The position numbers and the translations under genes are program-made. From contig NZ_CABVPN010000005.1 of assembly GCF_902499115.1 (NCBI RefSeq), forward strand, positions 62,001 to 126,000: a DNA stretch of 64,000 nucleotides, in the 5' to 3' direction. Of the stretch, positions 32,595-41,856 are shown piece after piece (within the stretch, counting starts at the first letter, position 1; every line of letters begins with the position of its first letter). Source of the stretch: Burkholderia diffusa (GTDB taxonomy: Bacteria; Pseudomonadota; Gammaproteobacteria; Burkholderiales; Burkholderiaceae). The notes under the pieces were generated by a model. That model worked only from the letters and a program-made list of their open reading frames with translations. It was not told the origin of the DNA and did not search any database.

Positions 32595-33497
32595 TCAGGC
32601 CTGCGCCCGTGCCCGCGCGACTTCGCTCGCCGGCACGTCCTGCTTGTCCTTGAGCAGCGAGAAATCGAAGTCGATCAGCGCGAACGGCCCGTCGATGCCA
32701 TACGGCTTGCCTTGCGCGCCCTCGGCCTGCTTGACCTTCGGGATCAGCCCTTCGCGGGTCGCGAATGCGAAGTCGTCCCAGATGTGCGGGTCGCCTTCGA
32801 TGTTGATCTGCGTCGTCAGCTTACGATATCCGTCCGCGGAAACGAAGAAGTGGATGTGCGCCGGACGATGGCCGTGGCGGCCGAGCTGGTCGAGCAGCTG
32901 TTCGGTCTTGCTGCCCGGCGGCACGCTGTAGCCGACCGGCAGCACGCTGCGGAAGCTGTAGCGGCCCTCGGCATCGGTTCGGATCGAGCGGCGCAGGTTG
33001 AACGCCGGCTGCGACTGATCGAAGTACGAATAGTTGCCCAGATGGTTCGCGTGCCACACTTCGACGAGCGCATTCGGGATCGGCGCGCCGTCCTGACCGA
33101 GTACCTGACCGCGCATGATCAGCGTCTGGCCCGGATCGGTGCCGTCGTCGAGACGCGCATGGCCGACCGATTCCGGCGCGCCCGCGACGTACAGCGGCCC
33201 TTCGATCGTGCGCGGCGTGCCGCCCTGGAAGCCGGCTTTCTCCTCGGCCTCGTCCATCCGCACGTCGAGGAAGCGCTCGAGGCCGAGGCCCGCGGCGATC
33301 AGCCCGAATTCACGGCCGGCTTCGTTCAGGTAGTTGAGCGCGGTCCAGAACTCGCTCGGCTGCACGTCGAAGTCCTCGATCGTGTAGCAGATGTCCTTCA
33401 CGATCCGGTTGACGATCGCGCGCACGCGCGGGTTGCCGGGCTTTTCCGCGGCGTCGTCGAAGGTTTTCAGCAGGGCGTCGATGGCTTGCTTGTTCAT
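32595..33497 (-). CDS. catA: Catechol 1,2-dioxygenase (intradiol)
   Basis: 300 residues. Non-haem Fe(III) enzyme that opens catechol to cis,cis-muconate. Expected iron ligands are visible: Y156 (GNYSYFD), Y190 (LPVGYSVP), H214 and H216 (RPAHIHFF). The N-terminal helical dimerisation domain (to about 100) precedes the PLYVAGAPES segment and the beta-sandwich core. ATG 33497 gives the normal start MNKQAIDALL; ten upstream codons are unlikely. It lies between catB (36 bp) and catC, in one operon controlled by the divergent LysR gene. The anthranilate dioxygenase genes 3 kb away produce its substrate. Confidence 0.97.
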   Translation of the reverse strand: MNKQAIDALLKTFDDAAEKPGNPRVRAIVNRIVKDICYTIEDFDVQPSEFWTALNYLNEAGREFGLIAAGLGLERFLDVRMDEAEEKAGFQGGTPRTIEGPLYVAGAPESVGHARLDDGTDPGQTLIMRGQVLGQDGAPIPNALVEVWHANHLGNYSYFDQSQPAFNLRRSIRTDAEGRYSFRSVLPVGYSVPPGSKTEQLLDQLGRHGHRPAHIHFFVSADGYRKLTTQINIEGDPHIWDDFAFATREGLIPKVKQAEGAQGKPYGIDGPFALIDFDFSLLKDKQDVPASEVARARAQA

Positions 33498-33533
33498 CTG
33501 TGTCTCCGGTTTCGGTTGTCGTGTCATGCGGGA

Positions 33534-34667
33534 TCAGCGGGCGTCGCGTCGCATCCGTTCGATGCGGGCCCAGTCGAAGGTGATGCCGAGGCCGGGCGTC
33601 GCCGGCAGGTGCAGCTTGAAATCCTGGTAACGCAGCGGCTCGACGAGGATTTCCTCGGTGAGCAGCAGCGGGCCGAACAGCTCGGTGCCCCATTTCAGCG
33701 AGCCGAACGTGCTGAACAGCTGCGCGGACGCCATCGTGCCGGCCGCGCCTTCGAGCATCGTGCCGCCGTACAGGTCGATGCCGGCGGCCGACGCGATCGA
33801 TGCGACGCTCGCCGCACCGAGCAGGCCGCCCGATTGCGCGATCTTCACCGCGAACACGTCGGCCGCGCGGTCCTGCGCGAGCGCGAATGCATCGACGGGG
33901 CCGTGCAGCGCCTCGTCGGCCATGATCGGAATCTGCGCGAGTTGCGTGAGGCGCTTCAGCCCCGCACGGTTGGTCGCCGCGATCGGTTGTTCGACGAGGC
34001 TCACGCCGGCCTCCGCAAGTCGGGCGCCCGCGCGGATCGCGTCGGTTTCGGTCCATGCCTGATTCACGTCGACGCGGACGTCGCCGCGCTCGCCGAGCGC
34101 GCGCTTGATCGCGATCACGTGCGCGACGTCATCGTCGACCGCATTCGAGCCGATCTTCAGCTTGAACGCGCGATGGCGGCGCGCGTCGAGCATCGCCTCG
34201 GCTTCCGCGATGTCGCGCTGCGTGTCGCCGCTCGCGAGCGTCCACGCAACGTCGACCGCATCGGTCGTGCGGCCGCCGAACAGCTCGGACAGCGGCACGC
34301 CGAGGCGACGCGCCTGCGCGTCGAACAGTGCGGTCTCGAGCGCGCATTTCGCGAACCGGTTGCCCTGGAACAGCTTGCGCGCACGCGCCATCGCGGCGCC
34401 CGGGCGCGTCGCGTCCATGCCCTGCAGCAGCGGCGCGAAGTAGGTGTCGATGTTGACCTTGATGCTCTCGGGGCTTTCCTCGCCATACGCGAGACCGCCG
34501 ATCGTGGTCGCCTCGCCGACGCCTTCGATACCGTCCGTGCATCGAACGCGGACCAGCACGAGGGTCTGGCAATTCATCGTGGCGACCGACAGCTTGTGGG
34601 GCCTGATCGTCGGCACGTCGACGAGCAGCGTCTCGACGCGTTCGATGGTGGCGGTAGTTGCTATCAT
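33534..34667 (-). CDS. catB: Muconate cycloisomerase
   Basis: 377 residues of the enolase superfamily, muconate lactonising type. It turns cis,cis-muconate into muconolactone. Family features include the N-terminal cap VDVPTIRPHKLSVATMNCQT, the RAFKLKIGSN segment with the catalytic lysine pair, metal ligands in VRVDVNQAW, EQPIAATN and MADEALHGP, and DVFAVKIAQSGGL towards the end. GGAGG at an ideal distance fixes ATG 34667. It is the first gene of catBAC and is divergent from the LysR regulator with a 91-bp gap. Confidence 0.97.
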   Translation of the reverse strand: MIATTATIERVETLLVDVPTIRPHKLSVATMNCQTLVLVRVRCTDGIEGVGEATTIGGLAYGEESPESIKVNIDTYFAPLLQGMDATRPGAAMARARKLFQGNRFAKCALETALFDAQARRLGVPLSELFGGRTTDAVDVAWTLASGDTQRDIAEAEAMLDARRHRAFKLKIGSNAVDDDVAHVIAIKRALGERGDVRVDVNQAWTETDAIRAGARLAEAGVSLVEQPIAATNRAGLKRLTQLAQIPIMADEALHGPVDAFALAQDRAADVFAVKIAQSGGLLGAASVASIASAAGIDLYGGTMLEGAAGTMASAQLFSTFGSLKWGTELFGPLLLTEEILVEPLRYQDFKLHLPATPGLGITFDWARIERMRRDAR

Positions 34668-34740
34668 GCGATTCCTCCTGTTGGTGCACATGGTAGGAAT
34701 TTCCGCCGAGCGGCGTCCAACACTCTTTCCGACTACTTCC

Positions 34741-34755
34741 ATACCTTTGAGGCAT
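34741..34755. promoter_or_regulatory. CatR/BenM-type LysR binding site candidate
   Basis: ATAC-CTTTGAG-GCAT resembles the ATAC-N7-GTAT recognition site of muconate-responsive LysR regulators with one mismatch. It lies in the catB/regulator gap, overlapping the regulator's ribosome site, a position suited to autorepression. Confidence 0.4.
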
Positions 34756-34758
34756 GAA

Positions 34759-35649
34759 ATGGAATTGCGCCAGCTCCGGTATTTCATCGCCGTCGCGGAG
34801 GAAATGAACATCACGCGGGCGGCGGAGCGCCTGCACATGACGCAGCCGCCGCTGAGCCGCCAGCTCCAGGCGATCGAGGACGAGGTCGGGCTGCCGCTGT
34901 TCGAGCGCGGCGCGCGGCCGCTGAAGCTGACCGACGCGGGCCGCGTGTTCTATGCGCAGGCGACGCGCGTCGTCGAACAGGCCGACGAGCTCGGCCCGCT
35001 GACGCGGCGGCTCGCGCAGTTGTCGGAGCGGATCGTGATCGGCTTCGTGCCGTCGACGCTCTACGGCGCGCTGCCGGACGTGATCCGCGCGTTTCGCGAG
35101 GCGCACCCGGGCGTCGAGCTGTCGCTGATCGAAATGTTCACGCTCGAGCAACTGGGGGCACTGAAGGGCGGGCGGATCGACGTCGGGTTCGGCCGCCTGC
35201 GCTTCGACGACGACCAGCTCGTGCGCGAGGCGCTGATCGAGGAAAAGCTGATCGCGGCGCTGCCGGTCGGGCATCCGCTCGCCGATCCGGGCCGGCCGCT
35301 GACGCTCGCGGACATCGCGAACGAGACGCTGATCGTCTATCCGAGCACGCCGCGGCCGAGCTTCGCGGACCAGCAGTTGTCCGCGCTGCGCGACGGCGCG
35401 CTCGTGCCGGCGGCCGTGCACGAGGTGCGCGAACTGCAGACGGCGCTCGGGCTCGTCGCCGCGCAGGTGGGCGTGTCGCTGGTGCCGGAAAGCGTCGAAG
35501 GCGTGCGCGTGAAGGGCGTCGTCTACCGGCGGCTGCCGGAACCCACGGCGACGTCGCCGATCATCATGAGCCGCCGGCTGCACGGCGAAAGCGCCGCGAC
35601 GACCGCGTTCTGCGCGATCGCGCGGGAGATGATTGCGCCGGCAGCGTAG
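34759..35649 (+). CDS. catR: LysR-family regulator of the cat operon
   Basis: 296 residues. N-terminus MELRQLRYFIAVAEEMNITRAAERLHMTQPPLSRQLQAIEDEVGLPLFERGARPLKLTDAG is typical of the CatR/BenM/CatM group, which uses cis,cis-muconate as inducer. The effector domain includes VGFGRLRFDDDQLVREAL and the PSTPRPSFADQ segment. GAGG lies 6-8 bases before ATG 34759. It is divergent from catB, the standard arrangement. The assignment to muconate sensing comes from the family and the location. Confidence 0.9.
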   Translation: MELRQLRYFIAVAEEMNITRAAERLHMTQPPLSRQLQAIEDEVGLPLFERGARPLKLTDAGRVFYAQATRVVEQADELGPLTRRLAQLSERIVIGFVPSTLYGALPDVIRAFREAHPGVELSLIEMFTLEQLGALKGGRIDVGFGRLRFDDDQLVREALIEEKLIAALPVGHPLADPGRPLTLADIANETLIVYPSTPRPSFADQQLSALRDGALVPAAVHEVRELQTALGLVAAQVGVSLVPESVEGVRVKGVVYRRLPEPTATSPIIMSRRLHGESAATTAFCAIAREMIAPAA

Positions 35650-35822
35650 GGACGGTCGTTTCCGTATTGACTGCAACTAACGGTCAAATTCGGCGCGCCA
35701 AGGCGAATGCGGAGCGGGTGTCGCGATGCGATGTCATCTGCCGCTGATGCAGGCGGACAGCGAGCCGGCAAGCCGGGCCGGCCGGTAACCGGCAAGCCAG
35801 CGTCCCCGCGACCACTCACCAC

Positions 35823-36785
35823 TTACCGCTTCCCGTCGAGCGTCTCCGAGGGCGACTCCCCGAACTTCTCCCGGTACGCGATCGCGAATCGCCCGAGGTG
35901 CGTGAACCCGCAATCGAGCGCGATATCGGCGATCCGTCGCTCGGACACCGACCCGCGCAGCAACTCCCGCGCATGCTTGAGTCGCGTCGCGCGCAGGTAT
36001 TGCATCGGGCTCATTCCGCGGAACTGCAGGAAGGCGTCACGCAGTGTCCGCTCCGGTACGTTGGCGGCCTGGACGATATCGATGAGCTGCAACGGCTGCG
36101 CGTAGTGTGCGTTCACGAACTCCTGCGCGCGCCGCACGAAGCCCGGCGCGGGATCCTGGCGCGCGCTCGGTACCGACGGCGGGTGGCCTTCGATCAGCAA
36201 ATCGATCAGCAGATGCTCGAGCTGCGACGCGACGCGCGGGTTCGCGTTCGCCCGTTCGAGCAGCGCCGGCGAGCGGGCGACGAGCATCAGCTGCTGGCGC
36301 CACGCGGTGAGCGCGGCATCGCTGATGTGCAGCACGGGGTCGAGCATCGCGCGCGGGTCGCCGGTCAGCGAACCGACGGTCGCGGCATCGATGCGCAGCA
36401 CGAACTGCTCGCAATCGGCGGACAGCACCGCGTCGAAGCGCTCGCCGGGCGCGCACAGCACGCCGGTCTGCCCGTCGACGCCGAGCCGGCGCCCCATCGC
36501 GTGGACTTCCGCCTGCCCGGACAGGCAGAACATCAGCAGGTAATAACCGTCGACGGCGTCGACCTGCACGCGCATCGCGTCGCCGAACGCGATGGTGCCG
36601 ATGCCGAGCCCGCCGAGCCGCACGAAATCCATATGCGATGCGCCTTGCACGCGGCCGCTCGGCAGCAGCGCGTGCGGCTGCATCACGCGCGAGATCCGCT
36701 CGCGCGTCTCGTCGAGATCGCGGGATTCGAACAGCCGGTGCGCACGCAGCGCAAGCGGCTCGAACGACGTTGGGGACATGGGCAT
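35823..36785 (-). CDS. andR: AraC/XylS-type regulator of anthranilate dioxygenase genes
   Basis: 320 residues from ATG 36785 (AAGG just upstream); ATG 36779 is possible. An N-terminal AraC-binding-like domain (about 20-190: FCLSGQAEVHAMGRRLGVDGQTGVLCAPGE) precedes a C-terminal double helix-turn-helix. In the latter, LQLIDIVQAANVPERTLRDAFLQFRGMSPMQYLRATRLKHARELL and RRIADIALDCGFTHLGRFAIAYREKFGESPSETL are characteristic of XylS-like proteins. It is divergent from andAc with a 206-bp gap. In B. cepacia DBO1 the corresponding regulator activates the and genes in response to anthranilate, and the same role is inferred here. Confidence 0.9.
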   Translation of the reverse strand: MPMSPTSFEPLALRAHRLFESRDLDETRERISRVMQPHALLPSGRVQGASHMDFVRLGGLGIGTIAFGDAMRVQVDAVDGYYLLMFCLSGQAEVHAMGRRLGVDGQTGVLCAPGERFDAVLSADCEQFVLRIDAATVGSLTGDPRAMLDPVLHISDAALTAWRQQLMLVARSPALLERANANPRVASQLEHLLIDLLIEGHPPSVPSARQDPAPGFVRRAQEFVNAHYAQPLQLIDIVQAANVPERTLRDAFLQFRGMSPMQYLRATRLKHARELLRGSVSERRIADIALDCGFTHLGRFAIAYREKFGESPSETLDGKR

Positions 36786-36991
36786 CAGCCTTGGTATGAA
36801 CGACGGGCGCTTCGATCCGACGAATGGGTCGGGATCGCGCTCGGGTCGCGTGTGTCGCCATGCTAGCGCAGAAATCCGCCGAAAGTGGATATTGCGCCGC
36901 CGCAATCGCACTTTCCGGATAGACGCCGAATTTTAGCTTTTCAAAAATCGGCTCCATGCAATCAACGAAACGGAACCAGAAGGAGTCCGAC

Positions 36992-38281
36992 ATGGAGCAG
37001 ACAGAATCGCCCGTCGTATTCGCCGCGCGCGACGACGCGTCCGATGTGCGCTTTCCGCACGACGACGGCTCGCGCGTGCCGTACAAGGTGTTCAGCTCGC
37101 AGGCCGTCTACGAACGCGAGCAGGAACGCATCTTCCGCGGGCCGACATGGAACTTCGTCGCGCTGGAAGCGGAAATCCCGAACGCCGGCGACTTCAAGAG
37201 CACGTTCGTCGGCGACACGCCGGTCGTCGTCACGCGCACCGAGGACGGCACGCTGTCCGCATGGGTGAACCGCTGCGCGCACCGCGGCGCGCAGGTGTGC
37301 CGCAAGTCGCGCGGCAACGCGAGCTCGCACACGTGCGTCTATCACCAGTGGAGCTTCGACAACCAGGGCAACCTGCTCGGCGTGCCGTTCCGGCGCGGCC
37401 AGAAGGGGATGACCGGGATGCCGGCCGACTTCGACCCGAAGCAGCACGGGCTGCGCAAGCTGCGCGTCGACAGCTATCGCGGGCTCGTGTTCGCGACTTT
37501 CAGCGATGAAGTGGCGCCGCTGCCCGACTATCTCGGCGAGCAGATGCGTCCGTGGATCGACCGGATCTTCCACAAGCCGATCGAGTATCTCGGCTGCACG
37601 CGCCAGTATTCGAAGTCGAACTGGAAGCTGTACATGGAGAACGTGAAGGATCCGTATCACGCGAGCATGCTGCACCTGTTCCATACGACCTTCAACATCT
37701 TCCGCGTCGGGATGAAGGCGCGCTCGATTCCGGATGCGAACCACGGGCTGCACAGCATCATCACGGTGACGAAGACGAACGACGACACGTCGGCCGCGTA
37801 CAAGCAGCAGAACATCCGCTCGTTCGACGAGGGCTTCCATCTGGAAGACGAATCGATCCTCGATCTCGTGTCGGAATACGACGAGGACTGCACGAACCAT
37901 ATCCAGCCGATCTTTCCGCAACTCGTGATCCAGCAGATCCACAACACGCTGGTCGCGCGCCAGATCCTGCCGAAGGGGCCGGACAACTTCGAGCTGATCT
38001 TCCACTTCTTCGGCTACGCGGACGACACGCCCGAGCTGCGCGCGCTGCGCATCAAGCAGGCGAACCTGGTCGGGCCGGCCGGCTACATCTCGATGGAAGA
38101 CACGGAAGCGACCGAGCTCGTGCAGCGCGGCACGGTGCGCGACGCCGACGCGACGTCGGTGATCGAGATGTCGCGCGGCAACCCGGATCAGCAGGACACG
38201 GTGATCACCGAAAGCCTGATCCGCAAGTTCTGGGTCGGGTACCAGAAGCTGATGGGCTATCGAAGCGGGAGCGCGCAATGA
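36992..38281 (+). CDS. andAc: Anthranilate 1,2-dioxygenase, oxygenase large subunit
   Basis: 429 residues. Rieske-type ring-hydroxylating dioxygenase alpha subunit. The Rieske [2Fe-2S] ligands are C95, H97, C115 and H118 (CAHRGAQV ... TCVYHQW). The mononuclear iron site shows DPYHASMLH with H223 and H228 plus the bridging D220. With its small subunit, ferredoxin and reductase it deaminates and decarboxylates anthranilate to catechol. ATG 36992 follows a GAAGGAG-like site. Its last bases overlap the next start (ATGA). The order Ac-Ad-Ab-Aa and the three-component make-up match the B. cepacia type rather than the two-component antABC type. Confidence 0.96.
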   Translation: MEQTESPVVFAARDDASDVRFPHDDGSRVPYKVFSSQAVYEREQERIFRGPTWNFVALEAEIPNAGDFKSTFVGDTPVVVTRTEDGTLSAWVNRCAHRGAQVCRKSRGNASSHTCVYHQWSFDNQGNLLGVPFRRGQKGMTGMPADFDPKQHGLRKLRVDSYRGLVFATFSDEVAPLPDYLGEQMRPWIDRIFHKPIEYLGCTRQYSKSNWKLYMENVKDPYHASMLHLFHTTFNIFRVGMKARSIPDANHGLHSIITVTKTNDDTSAAYKQQNIRSFDEGFHLEDESILDLVSEYDEDCTNHIQPIFPQLVIQQIHNTLVARQILPKGPDNFELIFHFFGYADDTPELRALRIKQANLVGPAGYISMEDTEATELVQRGTVRDADATSVIEMSRGNPDQQDTVITESLIRKFWVGYQKLMGYRSGSAQ

Positions 38282-38766
38282 TGGAAAACCTGACGGAAGA
38301 CATGAAGACGTGGTTCGAGATTTACATGCTCCAGAACCGCTACATCGGCCACCTCGACAACGACCGGCTCGAACACTGGCCGGAAATGTTCACCGAGGAC
38401 TGCACGTACGAGATCGTGCCGAAGGAGAACGCGGATCTCGGGCTGCCGGTCGGGATCGTCCACTGCACGAACCAGCGCATGCTGCGCGACCGCGTGGTGT
38501 CGCTGCGGCACGCGAACATCTTTGAAGAGCACACGTACCGGCACATGACGTCGGGGCTCACGATCGTTGCGGAGCGCGACGGCGAGATCGACACGGAGAG
38601 CAACTACGTGGTCGTGCAGACGCGCAGCAACGGCGAATCGAACGTGTACCAGGCCGGCAAGTACTACGACACGGTCGTGCGCACGCCCGACGGGCTGCGC
38701 TACAAGACCAAGCGCGTGATCTACGACACGTCGCGCGTGCAGACGCTGCTCGCCACCCCGATCTGA
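38278..38766 (+). CDS. andAd: Anthranilate 1,2-dioxygenase, oxygenase small subunit
   Basis: 162 residues, ring-hydroxylating dioxygenase beta subunit of cone-shaped NTF2-like fold. YMLQNRYIGHLDNDRLEHWPEMFTEDCTYEIVPKEN and the later NYVVVQTRSNGESNVYQAGKYYDTVV are typical. The start ATG overlaps the stop of the large-subunit gene (ATGA), and a GGGAG site sits inside the preceding gene. ATG 38281 is the alternative second codon. It has a structural role in the hexameric oxygenase. Confidence 0.95.
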   Translation: MMENLTEDMKTWFEIYMLQNRYIGHLDNDRLEHWPEMFTEDCTYEIVPKENADLGLPVGIVHCTNQRMLRDRVVSLRHANIFEEHTYRHMTSGLTIVAERDGEIDTESNYVVVQTRSNGESNVYQAGKYYDTVVRTPDGLRYKTKRVIYDTSRVQTLLATPI

Positions 38767-38782
38767 CAGCCAAGGAAACGAC

Positions 38783-39109
38783 ATGACCGAAGCAACGCTC
38801 GCCGAATGGCATCCGCTGGGCGCATTCGACGAATTCTCCGAAGACGAACCGGCGGCGCGCGTCGCCGGCCAGAAGCCGATCGCGGTGTTCCGGATCGGCG
38901 ACGAACTGTTCGCGATGCACGACCTCTGTTCGCATGGTCACGCGCGGCTGTCCGAAGGCTATGTGGAAGACGGTTGCGTCGAATGCCCGCTGCACCAGGG
39001 GCTGATCGACATTCGCACGGGTGCGCCGAAGTGCGCGCCGATCACCGAGCCGGTGCGGACTTATCCGATCCGGATCGTCGACGGTCAGGTGGAAGTCAAT
39101 GTCGGCTGA
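38783..39109 (+). CDS. andAb: Rieske-type ferredoxin of anthranilate dioxygenase
   Basis: 108 residues. Carries electrons from the reductase to the oxygenase. The [2Fe-2S] ligands are C49 and H51 (DLCSHGHARL) and C68 and H71 (CVECPLHQG), the usual C-x-H ... C-x2-H set. AAGGAAAC precedes ATG 38783. The gene overlaps the reductase gene by 11 bases, indicating coupled translation. Confidence 0.96.
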   Translation: MTEATLAEWHPLGAFDEFSEDEPAARVAGQKPIAVFRIGDELFAMHDLCSHGHARLSEGYVEDGCVECPLHQGLIDIRTGAPKCAPITEPVRTYPIRIVDGQVEVNVG

Positions 39110-40319
39110 CCCGTTCGTGATCGTCGGTGCCGGCCATGCGGCGCGGCGCACCGCCGAGGCGCTGCGCGCGCGCGACGCCGACGCACGCATCGTGATGATC
39201 GGCGCGGAGCGCGAACTGCCGTACGACCGGCCCGCGCTGTCGAAGGACGCGCTGCTGGGCGACGGCGGCGAGCAGCGCGCGTTCATCCGCGATGCGGCAT
39301 GGTACGACGCGCAGCGCATCGAGCTGCGGCTCGGCACGCGCGTCGATGCGATCGAGCGCGACGCGCAGCGTGTGCGGCTCGACGACGGCGCGACGTTGCC
39401 GTTCGCCCGCCTCGTGCTCGCGACGGGTTCGCGCGTGCGTGCGTTCGGCGGGCCGGTCGACGAAGGCATCGTCCCGCATTACGTGCGCACCGTTGCCGAC
39501 GCGCGTGCGTTGCGCGCGCAGCTCGCGCCGGGGCGCCGCGTGGCGGTGCTCGGCGGCGGCTTCATCGGCCTCGAGGTGGCGGCCGCGGCACGCCAGCTCG
39601 GTTGCGACGTGACGGTGATCGACCCGGCTGCGCGCTTGCTGCAGCGTGCGTTGCCGGAAGTCGTCGGCGCGTATGCGCGGCAACTGCATGACGCGCGCGG
39701 CGTGGTCTTCCAGATGGCGACGCTGCCGCGCGCGATTCGCCGCGCACCGGGCGGCGGCGCGATCGTCGAGACCGATCGCGGCGACGTGCAGGCCGATATC
39801 GTCGTGGTCGGCATCGGCGTCGTGCCCAACGTCGAACTCGCGCAGGCGGCCGGCCTCGAGGTCGACAACGGTATCCGTGTCGATGCGGGATGCCGGACGG
39901 CCGATCGCGCGATCTTCGCGGCGGGCGAGGTGACGATGCACTTCAATCCGCTGCTCGGGCGTCACGTGCGGATCGAGTCGTGGCAGGTCGCGGAGAATCA
40001 GCCGGCGGTCGCGGCCGCGAACCTGCTGGGTGCGGACGAAACGTATGCCGAGCTGCCCTGGCTGTGGTCCGATCAGTACGATTGCAACCTGCAGATGCTC
40101 GGGCTGTTCGGCGGCGAGCGAACGATCGTCGTGCGTGGCGATCCCGCGAGCGGGCCGTTCACGGTGTTCGGGCTGGACGACACCGGGAAGATCGCTGCGG
40201 TGGCTGCGGCGAACCTGGGGCGCGACATCGGTGCATCGCGGCGCCTGATCGCGGCAGGCGCCGTGCCCGATCCGGTGAAGCTCGCCGATCCGGCGGTGAA
40301 CCTGAAGACCTTTCTCTGA
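39099..40319 (+). CDS. andAa: Ferredoxin reductase of anthranilate dioxygenase
   Basis: 406 residues. FAD/NADH ferredoxin reductase of the BphA4/CndC type. FVIVGAGHAARRTAEALR is the FAD dinucleotide motif, with GAERELPYDRPALSK after it. VAVLGGGFIGLEVAAAARQLG is the NADH-binding motif, RTADRAIFAAGEVT the FAD ribityl motif (with Glu where many relatives have Asp), and ESWQVAENQPAVAAANLLG the C-terminal region. The gene ends the and operon. A long hairpin at 40326-40358 follows, but without a T-run. Confidence 0.95.
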   Translation: MSADPFVIVGAGHAARRTAEALRARDADARIVMIGAERELPYDRPALSKDALLGDGGEQRAFIRDAAWYDAQRIELRLGTRVDAIERDAQRVRLDDGATLPFARLVLATGSRVRAFGGPVDEGIVPHYVRTVADARALRAQLAPGRRVAVLGGGFIGLEVAAAARQLGCDVTVIDPAARLLQRALPEVVGAYARQLHDARGVVFQMATLPRAIRRAPGGGAIVETDRGDVQADIVVVGIGVVPNVELAQAAGLEVDNGIRVDAGCRTADRAIFAAGEVTMHFNPLLGRHVRIESWQVAENQPAVAAANLLGADETYAELPWLWSDQYDCNLQMLGLFGGERTIVVRGDPASGPFTVFGLDDTGKIAAVAAANLGRDIGASRRLIAAGAVPDPVKLADPAVNLKTFL

Positions 40320-40484
40320 GGCAGTGCGCGAACGCGGCCAGCGCGGCCGTGTTCGCGCCGGGGTAGCTGAAACGTCGAGCGCAACCTGTTCCGGACAACC
40401 TTTCCGGCTCGGGCAACGCGCGCGGGTTTGTCGCGGGCCGGCGATCGGTGCATATTAGCGGCATTGCCGTTTCACCGGTCGCCC

Positions 40485-41771
40485 ATGACGCCAGACAAAG
40501 CCCTCGAACTGAAACGCAGCAAGCGCCGCGCGCTATGGCTGCTGCTGGCCGCGGTCGCGGTATTCGTCACGACGATCCTGCTGCCGCGCGGCCCGTGGGT
40601 CGACGGTTTCAAGGCGGTGGCCGAGGCCGCGATGGTTGGCGCGCTCGCCGACTGGTTCGCGGTCGTCGCGCTGTTTCGCCGCGTGCCGATTCCGTTCGTA
40701 TCGCGCCACACCGAAATCATCCCGAAGAACAAGGACAAGATCGCCGACAACCTCGCGGTGTTCGTGCGCGAGAAATTCCTCGGTCCCGACGCACTCGTCG
40801 CGCAGATCCGCCAGCACGATCCCGCACGGAGACTCGGCGCATGGCTCGGCGAGCCCGCGAACACCGACGCGCTCGGCGGCTACGTGACGAAGCTGATGAG
40901 CTTCGCGCTCGACATGACCGACGATGCGCGGATCCAGTCGTTCGTCCACGACGCGTTCCGCGCGGTGATCGACCGCATCGACCTGTCGCAATCGCTGGGC
41001 GCGATCCTCGACACGCTGACGAAGGACGGCCGCCACCAGGCGTTGCTCGACGATGCGATCGAGCAGGTGGTCGACGTGCTCGACAAGGAGGAGAACCGTG
41101 AGGTGATCGCGGGCTTCATCGTCGAATGGCTGAAGACGCAATACCCGAAGGTCGAGAAGATCATGCCGACGCAGTGGTTCGGCGAGAACGGCGCACGCAT
41201 GCTGGCGAGCGCGGTGAGCCGCGTGCTCGAGGGCGTGGCGGCCGATCCGGAGCACGAGTTGCGGCAGCGCTTCGACCGCACGGTCGTGCGGCTCACCGAG
41301 CGGCTGAAGCATGACCCTGCGTTCATCGCGAAGGGTGACGAGATCAAGCGCTACATTCGCGACGGCGACGCGTTCAATGACTATGTGCGTGATCTGTGGG
41401 ACCAGTTGCGCGCATGGCTGAAGGCCGATCTCGCGCGGCCCGATTCGACGCTGCACCGGCAGGCCGCGACGCTCGGCGGCTGGCTCGGCGCGCGGCTCGC
41501 GCAGAGCCCGGCGCTGCGTGCGTCGCTGAACGAGCACATCGAGAAGGCCGTGCACGAGATGGCGCCGGATTTCGCGGATTTCCTGATGCGTCACATCCGC
41601 GATACGGTGCGCAACTGGGATGCGCGCGAGATGTCGCGGCAGATCGAGTTGAACATCGGCAAGGACCTGCAGTACATCCGCATCAACGGCACGCTCGTCG
41701 GCGGGCTGATCGGGCTCGGGCTGTATCTGGTCTCGCTGGTGCCGCGCTGGGCGGCGCAGTGGCTGCATTGA
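40485..41771 (+). CDS. DUF445-family membrane-associated protein
   Basis: 428 residues. An N-terminal helix (about 14-33), the conserved AVAEAAMVGALADWFAVVALFRRVPIPFVSRHTEIIPKNKDKIADNLAVFV segment and a C-terminal membrane helix (IRINGTLVGGLIGLGLYLVSLV) identify DUF445. Between them lies a long helical region (about 90-395). The function of the family is not established; an envelope or tethering role is often guessed. ATG 40485 was chosen because the family start MTPDKALELKRSKRRAL follows. It stands alone downstream of the and operon. Confidence 0.9.
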   Translation: MTPDKALELKRSKRRALWLLLAAVAVFVTTILLPRGPWVDGFKAVAEAAMVGALADWFAVVALFRRVPIPFVSRHTEIIPKNKDKIADNLAVFVREKFLGPDALVAQIRQHDPARRLGAWLGEPANTDALGGYVTKLMSFALDMTDDARIQSFVHDAFRAVIDRIDLSQSLGAILDTLTKDGRHQALLDDAIEQVVDVLDKEENREVIAGFIVEWLKTQYPKVEKIMPTQWFGENGARMLASAVSRVLEGVAADPEHELRQRFDRTVVRLTERLKHDPAFIAKGDEIKRYIRDGDAFNDYVRDLWDQLRAWLKADLARPDSTLHRQAATLGGWLGARLAQSPALRASLNEHIEKAVHEMAPDFADFLMRHIRDTVRNWDAREMSRQIELNIGKDLQYIRINGTLVGGLIGLGLYLVSLVPRWAAQWLH

Positions 41772-41836
41772 TGCGGGCGCGGCCAGTCGGTTGTCCGGAT
41801 ACTGAACGTGGCGCACGGCAGGGCATGGATCGCAGT

Positions 41837-41856
41837 ATGTAAGCCATGGTTTACAT
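41837..41856. promoter_or_regulatory. 20-bp palindrome in the gap before the ALS-like gene
   Basis: ATGTAAGCCATGGTTTACAT is a palindrome with only one mismatched pair, suggesting a dimeric repressor site. It is about 356 bases before the thiamine-diphosphate enzyme gene, in a 441-base gap (41772-42212) where no gene or other signal was recognised. Confidence 0.45.

Noticed and set aside
40326..40358. Strong hairpin after the andAa gene
   Set aside because: The stem is good but no T-run follows, so it was not listed as a terminator.
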